A stretch of 64,000 nucleotides of DNA from Pyrrhosoma nymphula (GCA_963573305.1 OY754337.1:52341164-52405163), one strand, 5' to 3'; shown: positions 43,620 through 56,299, numbered from the stretch's first letter. The notes: generated from the sequence alone by a model not told the origin. Translations and numbers: made by a program.

Positions 43620-44379
43620 TCATGATGCAAAATGTTCTTGGCTGTGGGGCGTGTGATAATTTTAAGCAATCGTAACTAGTGTAACAGACTGCGATTATTT
43701 TAACAATAAAATTTCTTGTTTCTCGTGACGATTACCGATGGTAGAATTACCAGACGCGGTTGCTAGGATCATGTGTTGCGGCGTATTTTAATATTTCTCT
43801 AATTTCCCTGGAAGTTAGTGAAATTCAATCTTATAGTGTAGGTATTTCACGTGCGTGGTATTTTGGACAGGGTGAACATTAAGGGTGTTTAAGCGCGGAG
43901 TTTTTTTAATGCTGCGAGGATGGTGGAAGGCTGAACAAGAATATTCAAGCCAATTTCATGGGTGAATATAATGTTCGAATTTGCCTAAATTTGGCCTTTT
44001 TTACTCTGGGAAGAGCAAAACGAGCATGTCAATTGCGTTGCATTTTGCGTGTAGCGTAAAGCGTGTAGTGTAAGTCGAGCATGTAGTTTGCAGCATAATC
44101 TTTTGAGAATAGAACGGTGCCACCGGTGTTGTGTTATCGCCAAGCGGGATTATTTAGTTAAATGACCGGACGAATTATTTGTAACAGCTGTGGCAATTTT
44201 TTGCCTCAAGCGGGAGATGTCGCAGTCGGCATTGCCATTATTAGCTCAGGAGAATCCACGAATTGTTTCATTTTGATTTTATTTTATCCCAAGTGGTCTG
44301 TTTCCTTTGTATGGGAATACGCGTAAGCCAATGGGTGTATAAGAGTACGGATATATCGCTCTCGCAAAAGTCACTGGCA
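43620..44379. other. no feature seen
   Basis: Mixed-composition intergenic DNA. I see no conserved frame, repeat border or RNA gene. Confidence 0.4.
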
Positions 44380-44760
44380 CTGCGTTGTGGGCGATTTTGG
44401 GGCATGGTTTAAGCGGAGTTCACATGGACGGAAAACGTCGCGGAATCGCGGAGACGGAAAAACGGAAAGCCAATCACGAGTTGGCCGAGAGAAAAGGGGC
44501 CTGCAGCTGGATTCCAACTGACGTAAAAACGACGCGGAAAGCGGAGTACGGTAAAGTGGATAGCAAATCACAGGTGGCCGGAATGCGTTGGGGCGGAGCT
44601 AGGGCAGGCGGATCGGGCGGATAAATTTTTTTTATATTTTCCGCGTACCGCGCGAGGAATGTACCGTGAAAACAAATGAACAGCTACATCCGCCATGGCT
44701 GCGGGAAAAAAATTCAAAATCTCAGAACCAAGAAGTCTATCATATTCACACATTACATAT
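44380..44760 (+). repeat. GC-rich MITE end (AAAGCCAATCAC family), single copy
   Basis: It shares CGGAAAGCCAATCAC, the GGCGGATCGG block, ACAGCTACATCCGCC and a following AT-rich tail with 46600-46890. It is a lone end or a truncated copy of the element at 46310-46755. Confidence 0.6.
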
Positions 44761-46309
44761 TATATGCACTTTAAGTGATGTAAATTATAATATAATTTTC
44801 ATTTATACATCCTTAACTTTAATTTCATATTACCACACTTCTACTATTTTAACTATATCAAGTAATTTCACACCGCAGTAAATTAATTAAATAGTTCCGA
44901 AAATACGAGACCTATTGTGTTACAGAGAATGATATAGGTATATTCTTGAATGTTTTGTTTTATTAATGTTACTCTTCATCGCTTCAGAATCAGGCGTTTT
45001 TCTTAAAGAAATGATTTTATTAGAGCCATGTTTACTTTCCCTTTTTCGCCGTTCCCTGTGCATGCACTTCCCAATTTCTCATCCATCCTCCCCATTCCTC
45101 TATTCCGCTCGTCCGCTTTTCTATCTCCGCACTCGGCTTTCCGCATGGCTTTCCATCCTTGTTTCAACCGGGTAATTTCCTATTTTTTATTATTTTAATC
45201 GAATATTACCCCCGAAGTACGTACTTCAAGCAGTTTCATTGAAAAATGACTTCAACTATTTTCATGATTAGTTAAAAAGGGAAAATTTGCAACGGCGCGA
45301 AAACGCGACGGCTAACTATTGCATTCCGGGTAAATCTAAGTTTGATGTAATGCTGTGACTCCTCTCCCTGCCGCTAGGTAGTGCTGCGAACGACGCTAAC
45401 AGCTGTAAGCTGCAGACGATCACGCATTCAGTGAAAGATATATCCCTGATATGAACGACTATCGGAGGAACGCTCTTCAAACTAAATGCATTTGAGTTCG
45501 TTACGGGACATGTGAATCCTATTATTATGTTTATAAAACTTAATTCTGCAAGGCTTCGATTTTTTCAAAGTGAAGTTGGTACCTGTGGAATGAACGTAGA
45601 TAAATCATTTGGCCCACATTCAATTACAAATATTTCCCGAACTTGCTATTATTCCATGCGGTCATGATGAGTCGTATTTTCGCTATATTTTTTTGCTTTG
45701 CATATGCTGAGTGTATTATGAGCGTAAATATTATGAAAGTTATTACACTGTATTCTACGAAATAAGCTTTGTCAAGGCGTCAAGAACATGAAATAAAGCA
45801 AAAAGACTGAGGCTCTTCACCACAAAGGATGTCAAATCATCGAAACACATTATGTACGAGTACTCATTAGATATGCGTGATCAGCCTTCTCCGTAGATGG
45901 GCCGAAGGTAGCCGAAGACTAGTAGCAGGTAGCGTAGGATGTTAGAAAACGACTGTTAACCATGTAAAACGGAGTAGACTTACCAAGATTTGTGAATGTT
46001 CATAGGTAATCATTACACGTTTACCAGAGCTAACGGACTCTGAAACCCAATTGTAAGTTCAGGGGACAAAGAAAATTCCCTATGCCTCGCAATAAAAAAT
46101 ACGTAGATACCTATGACGTCGTAGGTAGCTACCGCACATTCCCGACATTTGTGCCTTTTCAAATGAGCTTAAAATTTTGCATTTATTTTTCTTGTAAACT
46201 GCATTTTCTTTATCAAAATTATTTCCGTATAATGAATAAACTTATGCTGGGCAACGAGTCGCAGGTAATGAATTCGGTTTTCTTTGATGTAGGAAACTAC
46301 CCTATCCGC

Positions 46310-46755
46310 CCGTTCCGCCGGCCGAAGCTCCGCACCCTCGCTTGCCGCTGATCTGTGATTGGCTTTCCGCTTTTCCGTTTCCACGAGCCATTCCGTCCCA
46401 TGTGACCCCAGCTTTACGGAACTCTAAAAATCACACGTGGCGGAGTGGGGGGAGGAGAGGGAGAAAGTTTTAGCGTGGAGGGTCGGTCTTGATACTCTTT
46501 GCTGCCCACAGAAGCGCCTTTACTAAAGCTACCTGCTGTCCACTTTCGACTGGTCTCACAATGAGACCGCATGATAGGTTCTCTAGCATAGTCATGGCGA
46601 TTGGTGGTTTTAATCACTTGCAGATAAGCTGGATTCACATTGACGGAAGACGACTTGGGAAGTGGAAGACGGAAAAGCGGAAAGCCAATCACAGGATGGC
46701 GGGAAACTGAAGGGGCAGAGCTTCGGTCGGCGGATCGGTCGGAAATAATTTTTTT
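46310..46755. mobile_element. MITE with ~110-bp terminal inverted repeats
   Basis: The block 46312-46420 (CCTATCCGCC...GTGATTGGCTTTCCG) is repeated inverted at 46625-46745 (CGGAAAGCCAATCACAGG...GGCGGATCGG). About 200 bases lie between them and no transposase is present. Each end carries a CCAAT box. Confidence 0.6.
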
Positions 46756-47473
46756 ACCATGTCTTCCGTGAGCGGAATGTGACGTCAGAAACAATAGAAC
46801 AGCTACATCCGCCGTGGTTGCGGGACAATGTGGGTAGGCAATTCAAAATCTCGAAACTAAGAAGACTATAATATCCAAACTCTTTTCATATTAGATTCAC
46901 TTTTCACGATGTAATTTATAATAATTTTTATTCGTAAAATAACGTAGATAATTGATTGCTCACTTATTTTCATCTAGCTTTGACCCCGTAGAGCAATTCA
47001 CACCAGCGTAAAAAAAAAGAATTGTTGGAAGTTTATTCCAATGTATGATGCCATGGCATTATAAAATTTTTACTCGTATCTATAACTTTTCAATAATGCG
47101 ATGCGAATTGCCAAATTTACTGTCATGAAAACTTATAATTATTCAAAGCGATACAATACTCATAACGGAAATAGTTATCACGATAGCAGATCCCTTACGT
47201 ACGTAATTGAATGTAACTATACTTAGCAACATTTTACCGATCCTAACTTTTGTTTCAACATAAGAGCTTGCAATTCACACCTCGAATTAGTTTTGAGCCA
47301 TATTAAATATCTTCCCGTGCTAGTTGATTCGTTGTTTTTATTATTATATTCCATTTCAAATGACTTGGCGGCTGGGAAGGCGGGACCAGCCGGGGGTTGG
47401 AGCAGTAGGAGCCCAGTCATGTAGTCTTGGGGTAGCCAATAGGAGCGTGGGTGGGGAAATTCCTTCTCCTGGG

Positions 47474-48143
47474 ACCTCAGTCTTGCTCTGACTTCTGTCG
47501 TCGGAAGAGCTGCTCTCTCCTTTCCGTGTTGCTACGTGTCATGCGATTACATGAGCGATATTTAAAGTATGGCCGTATGGCTGTGCGATTGCTGTGGCTG
47601 TGGCAACGCTTTGCTGGCGTTCGTCCCTCCCCTACCTCGCCCATTCCACATATTTCCCCTGCCGTGCGAGAGTAAGCGAGAGCTGACGAGAACGGCCGAA
47701 TTCTCAGCCGCCAAGTCATTTGAAATGGACTAAATGATGTACCGAAAACCTCTTGTGATCTAACATTAATTAGAGGGAAATATCTTTTTTCTTGAATATA
47801 TTTAATTTTTCCCGCAATCGATTCAAAATGTTCATCAGGAATTGTCTCTAAATGATAATGTGCGCACCCATCATGTTTACTTAGTTTTTGGCTATTCTGT
47901 GTCCATGTGAATAAAGTTAATCTCCCCCCCCGACCATTTTCTGTCGCCGCGCTCAGCTTTCCACGGAGTTTTCAGTCACTGTGAATCTTTCTTCATCCTT
48001 AAGCATGGTACTTATTAAGAGATGGTGCTGGTATGTACTTTCATGACCTCGTGAGTGTGTGCCTCGTGCATTTGCATTGCCCGGTAGCAGTGATTACGGA
48101 TTTTCTAGCATTTTCGCGAAGCAGTTTGGTACCTATCTCCCCC
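47474..48143 (-). repeat. ~670-bp direct repeat, copy 1 (possible LTR)
   Basis: It matches 49076-49746 closely, including GTGGCTGTGGCAACGCTTTG and AAGTCATTTGAAATGGACTA. It lies immediately downstream, in the minus sense, of a truncated Gypsy-type gag. This is the position of a 3' LTR, but the TG...CA ends and a primer binding site were not found. Confidence 0.55.
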
Positions 48144-48850
48144 CTCATTCATTACTTCACCTTTTTGTAACTTTTTTGGTGCCTTTGGCCCCACGGAAAT
48201 TTTTCGCCGTTGACACAACGTTGACACAACCTTTCTATTTACGGAGACGTCCATCGAATCCCTGGTCTGCTTCGCCTGCCGGCGGCTTTTCTCGTCTGCT
48301 CTGCAGTGCGCTGCCGCCTTCGCCAGGGTCAGTTCCTCCAACCGCGGCATAGCCTCCTGGACCTCCTTATCACGAATCCCAAAGACAATCCTATTGCAAA
48401 GCATAGACTTCTCCCGAAGATCAGGCCTATCAAACCCGAAATGTTTTACGAACCTACTAAAATCGGCAAGGAAAAGTTCAATATTTGCTCTCTCCTCTTG
48501 AACTTGCAGATTAAAAATAAAGCGTTAAAAGGTCTCATTTACTTAAGGCGAAACATAGCTTTCGAAGACCTTTTTCACAGCAGTTGCTCTCTGCATCAGT
48601 CAGCGAGAATGTGGTGAACAAGTGCAGGGCCGTGCTTGCCAGCATATTTAAAATGAGTGCAGTTTTCACTTCTTCTAACTCACCATCTCGCTTCGTGACC
48701 GTAAGGAAAACCTCAAATTCCCATACAAAATCCAGCCAGTCTGAATATGCACTCGGTGCCTCTTTAAGTTCACTGTGGCGGGTAACTTCACATATTCGCT
48801 CGCCAATTCAAATACGTGCCAGACAAAATTGGATATCGGCTTAACTTCAT
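48105..48850 (-). pseudogene. Gypsy/Ty3-type gag fragment
   Basis: Read from 48850: FEVFLTVTKRDGELEEVKTA, LILNMLASTALHLFTTFSL, then after frameshifts FSRFVKHFGFDRPDLREKS and LCNRIVFGIRDKEVQEAM, ELTLAKAAAHC. These are standard Gypsy gag (retrotrans_gag) signatures. Zinc knuckle, protease and pol are missing, and the sequence joins a direct repeat abruptly near 48143. Confidence 0.7.
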
Positions 48851-48927
48851 AGCCCCTATATTAGTAATAATTACGGTTCACTTCCATTTCACACGACTGC
48901 GCCATGCTGTAGTCTGGGTTAATCTTA

Positions 48928-49020
48928 ATAATTAATCAAAAAACACATGTGTATGATATTATCGGCTATTTAATATAACTTTCGACCTCTCTCGTGTGCT
49001 ACCTCATAGTTAGAACTAAC
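48928..49020 (+). repeat. short direct repeat (also at 51317-51410)
   Basis: Both places share TGTGTATGATATTATCGG, then ATTTAATnTAACTTTCGACC and CTACCTCATAGTTAG, over about 90 bases. Confidence 0.6.
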
Positions 49021-49075
49021 TAAGATTTCAGAATAGTTTATTTTGAACGATTTTTCATGAACGACACAGCTCTAA

Positions 49076-49746
49076 ACCTCACTCTTCCTCTGCCTTCGGT
49101 CGTGCGAAGATCTGCTCTCTCCTTGCTGTGTTCCTACGTGTCCTGCGTTTACATCAGCGATAATTAAAGTATGGCCGTATGGTTGTGCGAATGTTGTGGC
49201 TGTGGCAACGCTTTGCTGGCGTTCGTCCCTCCCCTACCTCGCCCATTCCACATATTTCCCCTGCCGTGCGAGAATAAGCGAGAGCTGACGAGAACGGCAG
49301 AATTCTCAGCCGTCAAGTCATTTGAAATGGACTACAGGATGTACCGAAAACCTCTTGTGATCTGACTTTAATTAGAGGGAAAGACCTTTTTTCTTGAATA
49401 TATTTAATTTATTTTAACGCAATTGATTCAAAATGTATTCCGTTATTGCCCCTAAATAATAATGTGCGCACCCATCATGTTTACTTAGTTTTTTGCTGTT
49501 CTGTGTCCATGTGAATAAAGTTCCTCTTTTCCCTCCGTCCGTTTTCTGTCCTCAGCTCAGCCTTCCACTGAGTTTTCAGTCACTGTGAATTTTTCTTCAT
49601 CCTTAAGCATGGTACTTATTAAGAGATGGTGCTGGTATGTACTTTCATGGCCTCGTGTGTGCCTCGTGCATTTTCATTGCCGGGTAGCAGTGATAACGTA
49701 ATTTCTAGCATTTTCGCGAAGCAGTTTGGTACCTATCTCCCCCCTC
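49076..49746 (-). repeat. ~670-bp direct repeat, copy 2 (possible LTR)
   Basis: Partner of 47474-48143, 1.6 kb away in the same orientation, with a gag fragment between them. An open frame at 49171-49365 lies within the repeat; its counterpart in copy 1 is broken, so I do not call a gene. Confidence 0.55.
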
Positions 49747-50429
49747 TCGTAGCCTACCCGCTACCTCCTCCGTTCTCTCCTCCCCCTTCACTCTCCCCTC
49801 TCCTCATACTCAGGGAGGTCTGCGCCAGGAACTACTGCGAGAACTCGGAAGTCTGATTAGTCTCTTTCCGCCTAAGCCGCTGCTATGGTGAATGGCAGGG
49901 AGTGTTAGTGCACCAATGAAAAAGAATTTAGGAAAATGTGTGATTGCAGAAGTGTTTCGGTTGCGTTAATCTAGATATACCTACTACCCAGGAAGCCTCC
50001 GAAGGGAATAGTGGCAGAGGGTGTTGGGAGACAAGTAATTATTAGGATAGACGTAATTGCTCTTAATTAAACTGGCATGATCTCAGGTTTTTCGAGTTAC
50101 ATTGGGGTAATTTGAGCAAGATAGTTCATTACTCGTAAAGGAGGTCATATTCGATGTTTATTTTTTTGACTTAAGCATCTGTATTATCTATGAATTAAAT
50201 ATTGTAATATTTATGGTCGAGAAATGGTTATGTAAACATCTTTTAACTTCACTATTTTTTCTCGCCGTTCGGTGAAAAACCGCCTTCCTAGAAGATAGTT
50301 TTTTTGAGATTCTGCTAAAGTTACTGCGACGAATTGATTAATTTTTATAAATACTTGGGAAAACATGCTAGCAATACACTTTTAGTTTTTTGACAATATT
50401 TTGGTGCTAGAAGTTTCTAATTTATTTAA

Positions 50430-50630
50430 TATTCTCCCTCTGGAGCGCACAGCCATAATCTTTCCCGTGTAAAACAGCTTGTATTTTTAGGCAAATTACT
50501 CGAAAAGTAGTTCGGCAAGGGGTTGATATTTTGATATAATTGGAAAGGTGAGTTCTTTCTTTAAAATGAAGCCAAATTCATCAACTTCTAGGTGAAGTGA
50601 TTTTTCGCTCAAGCTACTTGAGGAAGGTGC
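50430..50630 (+). repeat. dispersed ~200-bp repeat, copy 2
   Basis: CTCCCTCTGGAGCGCACAGC, then GTAAAACAGCTTGT, CGGCAAGGGGTTGATATTTT and TCAACTTCTAGGTGAA. It closely resembles 56085-56295 and, inverted, 40664-40875. Confidence 0.7.
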
Positions 50631-51715
50631 AACCGCGAATCTGTTAGCCAAACAAATACAAACGTTTCAGACTTAAAACTATTAATTCCCACTCTTTGTT
50701 TACATTTTTAAAAATAATTATTTTACTGTTAGCATGTCTTCATTGGAAGGGAATGCTAGATATGCAGATTATTGAATGAATAATGAACACTTTTTCCAGT
50801 TGTAGGACCCACTGCAGTTAAATTTCCGTTGAATGAAAGCATTTTAACTTCGACTGTTGCGGTAATTTGCTAATAAATTGATAAATATAATACACAGTTG
50901 CCTCGATCTTATTCCCACGACATTCCCTCGGTTCTACTGCTTGTTTAAAACAGCTTTCCGCCAAAGTGGTACTTATATTACATATAAAATGTTTTCCCCA
51001 TGCTTCGCCCATTTTCGTATTTAACACCCATGTAACTTCAAGTTCAATTTGCTATAAATAACGCGGAAAATTAGGATTTGTTGTCCTTATAAAAAATTGG
51101 ACAAATTTTCTCTAGGTGTATATGTTAATATAATGGCCGTTGTCATTTTACGGTGGCACTGCATACCTACCCCTCACTCCATTACCTTTGGGCGTTGGCA
51201 TGAACAGCTTAGTTATTGTAATTAGGCTTGTATAAGTGGAATTATTTTAATAATTCCTCAATAACGTCCTGTCCTTACATATCTCTTATACCTATGTGAC
51301 ACATGCACATGCATACATAATCAAACAACACAGATTTCTATGTGTATGATATTATCGGATATTTAATCTAACTTTCGACCACTCTCGTTTTCTACCTCAT
51401 AGTTAGGACTTAATTTACACCGGGTGTTACATTCCAGGGGTGCCAACCTATTTAGTGACGCACTGAGTGGCCAAACTATTACATCAACATATACAATGAT
51501 GCGGGTCCCATTACCCCATTATAAAACAATGTGGGTAATAAGAACCTACCCCCTTCTCCCGAAAACGTATTACGTAAAATTTGAATGACCCCTTGCTTGC
51601 TGCATCACAAGTTTCATAGTAATTCCGTATTTTACCTTTCAGAATTATGCTGCTGAATTGACCCCTGGAAGATCAGAAACAACTTAGCAAACCCATTTAA
51701 TGCGCGCAAGGCCAT

Positions 51716-53013
51716 GACAAAAGTACTTATCATCTTCAAAATGGAAGAAGGATGGAATGCCTTGATATGCATGTACGTATATTGTATAAAATAATAGCCT
51801 GACGGCATGAAGATGTGAATAATGACATTGTGCTTCCCCAGTTACGATAGCAGTTTTTATTATTAAGGCATGGGCATGTTAAAAGTACCTATAATATTCA
51901 CGGTGGAAAAAAGATGGAATAACTTTATTTCCATGTATGTTGTACGAAATAATGGTGAAAGGGGAAGAGAATGTGTATCCGTGCTTCACCCAAGTATGCC
52001 ATCTGTTATATTACTAAGGCATAGTTATGTTTAAAGTACCTACCTATAATATTAAAAATGGAAAAAGGATGGAATATCTTAATTTCCATGTATGTTTTAC
52101 GAAATAATGACGAAAGGGGAAGAGAATGTGTATCCGTGCTTCACCCAAGTTGGCCATCTGTTTTATTATTAAGGCATAGTTATGTTAAAAGTACATATAA
52201 TATTAAAAATGGAAAAAGGATGGAATATCTCAATTTCCATGTATGTTTTACGAAATAATGGCGAAAGGGGAAGAGAATGTATATCCGTGCTTCACCCAAG
52301 TATGCCATCTGTTTTATTATTAAGGCATAGTTATGTTAAAAGTACCTATTATATTAAAAATGGAAAAAGGATGGAATATCTTAATTTCCATGTATGTTTT
52401 ACGAAATAATGACGAAAGGGGAAGAGAATGTGAATCCGCGCTTCACCCAAGTTGGGCATTGTTTTATTATTAAGGCATAGTTATGTTAAAAGTACCCATG
52501 ATATTAAAAATGGAAAAAGGATGGAATATCGTTATTTCCATATATGTTTTAGGAAGTAATGGTGAAAGGGGAAGCGAATGTGTATCCGTGCTTCACCCAA
52601 GTATGCCATCTGTTTTATTATTAAGGCATAGTTATTTTTAAAGTACCTATAATATTAAAAATGGTAAAAGGATGGAATACCTTAATTTCCATTTAGGTTT
52701 TACGAAATAATGGCGAAAGGGGAAGAGAATGTGTATCCGTGCTTCACCCAAGTATGCCAACTGTTTTATTATTAAGGCATGGGCATGTTAAAAGTACATA
52801 TAACATTCAAGGTGGAAAAAAGATGGAATATCTTAATTTTCATGTATGTTTTACGAAATAATGGCGAAAGGGGAAGAGATTATGTATCCATGCTTCACCC
52901 AAGTATGCCAATTGTTTTAATATTAAGGCATGGGCATGTTAAAAGTACCTATACTATTCAAGGTGGAAAAAAGATGGAATGTCTTTATTTCCATGTATGT
53001 TGTACGAAATATG
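51716..53013 (+). repeat. tandem array, ~150-bp unit, about 8-9 copies
   Basis: Each unit contains AAAGTACCTATAATATT, then AAAATGGAAAAAGGATGGAA, TTTCCATGTATGTTTTACGA and GCTTCACCCAAGTATGCCA. Starts of AAAGTAC lie near 51720, 51879, 52033, 52188, 52338, 52488, 52640, 52791 and 52942. Inner copies are more alike than the outer ones. Frames of 66-86 codons run across units, because 150 is a multiple of three; no protein signature supports a gene. Confidence 0.9.
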
Positions 53014-53377
53014 TTGAATGTATGTTGAACCTCTCCTGACCACGCCCAGCGCCCTCATCGACGCCTTTCCCGACCAAGCCCTATTTCTCCTAGCTTGCCC
53101 ACACTTTTCCCACCTCGCCCCCATCTTGCCATCCTCGCTCCGCTTCTCCCACCACGACACAACTGGTCTCATCTCAACCCACACCCTTCCACCTCTTACA
53201 ACCTCAACCCACATTGCCTCATCTGACACTTGACCTTACCCTTTTCCACGCCTGAGTTGGTTGACCACTTGCCACCGTCGACAAAAACACGCAGAGTCTT
53301 AGACTACGCCGTTGCCGTTTGATTATGCCAATGTTTTCCCGACCACGCCAACAGTTTTGGCTCATGTCGAGAAACTA
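53014..53377. repeat. C-rich simple sequence (ACCACGCC/CCTC)
   Basis: Pyrimidine-rich, loosely repeated strings. Similar text (GACCACG, CTCATGTCGAGAAAC) recurs at 54900-55000, and a CTCGACC-rich block follows at 55060-55190. No gene was recognised. Confidence 0.4.
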
Positions 53378-54785
53378 CAAGGTGAGTAGAAGGAAAGGTG
53401 GCGTCATTTCGTCGGCTGCTCCTAGCCGATGACGTCACGGCCGACACCTCGTAGAGCCGCAGCATAGGGCTTCTAGTGTATATTACGAAGTTTGCTACTT
53501 ATAACTGTCGTTAACTCTAAATGACGCGGAATAAATGAGTAAAATTGAGGCTGAGAACACATTTAGCAAAGAAATATTTATTCTAATTCATCCGATTATT
53601 GACTTATTTCCCAGATAATCCTAAGGTATTGAGGAAAATCGAGATTATATGAAACCATCCACAAAAAATCATGTGATATTCATGGAATAAACTGGATTTT
53701 TTATACCTCTCAATGCTATAATAATTTTGAATCATCAAAACATCGGTTACTTTTACTGTAGTCATTCTGAAATACGTATTATAGTGGATATATAATCGCT
53801 ATCTAGTAAGTTTGTATTTATTAGTATAAAATAACATCGTAACCCCACGCAAGTTATAACAAAAATTAAAATGACTGCCTTTTATCAGGGAACGTTGTCA
53901 TTGCCTGTGAATCATTTTCCAGCAAAAAAGAGACCAAGGCTCTAATAAGTAATGTTGCAAGTTCAATATTATTGGGTCTTTCCACGAAAGCTTAACCAAT
54001 TTATGGAGTTTCCCACGACCACTGTTTCAGATTCGTAGTTTTTTCGTTACGACTTTTAACTCCGGTTAAGGATAATCTTAATCATTTTACCCTCAATGCC
54101 AATATTTTCCGAGATATTAGATGGGAAATTGAAAGAGCTTCAATGGGAAATCAATGTTTACGTCAGGAAACAGTACCTATATCAAAAGAGGAAAATCTGT
54201 GAACCACGGACTTGCATTTCAATATCCATACCTTCCTAATATTAGGATTCTTCGTAAAACTAGACAAGAAAATAATGCAACAAACATAAACTATTAATGC
54301 AACATACAGTCCATAGTAACTTTATCAACAGGGACATTGCTAATGTAGTGTCTCCTCAAAGGAGTTGTAATTAGCTTTCACAGCACCCATTGAGTTAAAC
54401 TGGAGGTTAAATACGTACAACTGACGATGTTAATCTGTCCCTTGCCATGGGATTTAAATGATTTTAAGGAAAGTAGATGATATGGATGATACAACAAAAC
54501 ATGGAAGACCACGTTTACTTACCTATGGAATGACAAACGTATTCCACTCTTTTTCGCTTTCTCCGAGCTGTTGGAACGTGTTGCCACGGTGCAACGCATC
54601 GTCAAAATCACTTGAGAAAAACAAATAGCTATTTAATCGCCTGTGTGTTAAAATATACGAGTAAGTAACAGCTTCAACTCGCTTCTTACCCCTTCGTCTC
54701 ATGACTGCAATCAGCAACTGTCGGTCGTGACGTCACAGCTTTTGCTCGCCAGCGCTTGAGGCCACCTTACCTTCTAATCACCTTG
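53378..54785 (-). mobile_element. 1,408-bp DNA element with ~65-bp terminal inverted repeats
   Basis: The left end reads CAAGGTGAGTAGAAGGAAAG and the right end, on the minus strand, CAAGGTGATTAGAAGGTAAG. Both continue to GTGACGTCAC or ATGACGTCAC and CCGAC about 50 bases in. Outside lie GAGAAACTA and GAGAACCAA, a possible 9-base target duplication with two differences. A 9-base duplication would suit Mutator-like elements; this is tentative. Confidence 0.65.
54523..54717 (-). CDS. first-exon-like ORF inside the 1.4-kb TIR element
   Basis: A 64-codon ATG frame starts about 70 bases inside the right end: MLIAVMRRRGKKRVEAVTYS, then FFSSDFDDALHRGNTF. It ends next to a consensus donor, TAG then GTAAGT (about 54522-54516). 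A short basic N-terminus directly inside a TIR is what the first exon of a transposase gene would look like. No later exon was found, so the element looks internally deleted. The family is unknown. Confidence 0.35.
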   Translation of the reverse strand: MLIAVMRRRGKKRVEAVTYSYILTHRRLNSYLFFSSDFDDALHRGNTFQQLGESEKEWNTFVIP

Positions 54786-56084
54786 GAGAACCAATGCAGA
54801 ACTCAAAGTGATACGGTTGCAGCACCGACTACTTGCAATGTAGCCGACTAGGGTCCATGTCTCCAACCAGGGCATTCGTCGCGCGACCTTGCCAAGCTTT
54901 GCTCGACCACGTCCGACCACGGCTCATGTCGAGAAACAATGCCTGTGTCGCCGGCCACGACAAATGTCGCAGACCACGACAAATGTCGCCTGAAATTCAT
55001 CCCACGTTATACTCACATACATATACATACCACGTCCTAACTCCTCCGTACCCCTCCTTATCTCACCGTACCCCACTGAACTCCACCTTGCTCCACCTTA
55101 CTCAACCCTACCTCACCTCGACCTTCCTCCACCTCGACGCACTTCCTTCTACCTCGACCCACATCCCTCAACCTTCTTCGCTCCACTTCTATATTCTTTT
55201 CAATCCGGAGTATTGGCCCGTGAAATTTAATTAATCTTTTCTTGAACGTATCTGTGATATTTTCCATTAATTTGTTTACTTTTGATCCCTTCATTCAGAC
55301 CCCTTCTCAGTTTATCGGTCCGAAAATTATTTTTCTGATCTTCTGTTCCTGTTTATCTATTTATTAATTTTTTCTAACCAATTAGCGTTGGTCTGACTGC
55401 TTCCGGAACCACTATAAGCAGTCGAAACATCGATAATTGACGGACCAATAAAAAGCTAACACATTGGAAACAGGATTCTCGAATCCTCAGGAAAAATGTC
55501 GGACCGATAATGACCTTATTCTAGTGTCTTAATTTCCCGTTTATGGATGATTATATCTTTGTTTAATGATTCCATGTCAGCTTCCATGCTTTTTGTAGTT
55601 TTCTGATTCTTTCCAGATTGGCCTCCATTGGAAGTGAATCCGTGATGGTTGGATGATTTTTCCGAGTCACTTGAAATATTGGACTTGAGCTAATTTACCC
55701 GTGCCTTGTGACAAAAGTGAGTATTTCGCTAGTTAATTGATATCAGTATGTATTGACTATTTTATATGAATTCATAAGTCTAGTTATTTGTACAATTTGG
55801 AATGGTTTTTCTATGTCGTGTTTGGCCTGTTCTGTTGTTCGTGAGGATTGTGAGGTAATCCCCAAAAGTCAGACATTTCACGTTCTACTTGTTCCCATTT
55901 TTATTCAAATTTGGAATCCTTTGACTTATTTCTCCCATATCCAGATAAGGATGATCCTGATTTTCAAGGATGGTTTTTAGAAAATAATGGTGAGAACTAG
56001 TCACCATGTCGCACTCCGCTTTCAATCCATCCCCCATGATACGCACAGTTAGTGTTTTTTCACGGAATCTGGGTGTTAAGTTCT

Positions 56085-56295
56085 TAATTTTTTCAATTTT
56101 CTCCCTCTGGAGCGTACAGCCGAAATCTATCCCATGTAAAACAGCTTATGTTTGTAGGTAAATTGATCGAAAAGTAATTCGGCAAGGGGTTAATATTTTG
56201 ATATCATTGGAAAGATGCTAGTGTTTTCTTTAAAATGAGGTCAAATCCATCAAATTCTAGGTGAATTGATGATCGCTCAAATTACCTCAAGTCTA
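56085..56295 (+). repeat. dispersed ~200-bp repeat, copy 3
   Basis: CTCCCTCTGGAGCGTACAGC to TCAAATTCTAGGTGAATTGA. It is followed within 20 bases by the GCAAGCCACC-family repeat. Confidence 0.7.
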
Positions 56296-56299
56296 AATC

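Noticed and set aside
51716..53013. CRISPR-like array
   Set aside because: The repeated units are contiguous 150-bp tandem copies without unique spacers, and the DNA is eukaryotic.
52058..53039. Small repeated protein genes (66-86 codons)
   Set aside because: The frames are carried by the satellite unit itself and stop at different points as single bases change; no codon-level conservation is apparent.
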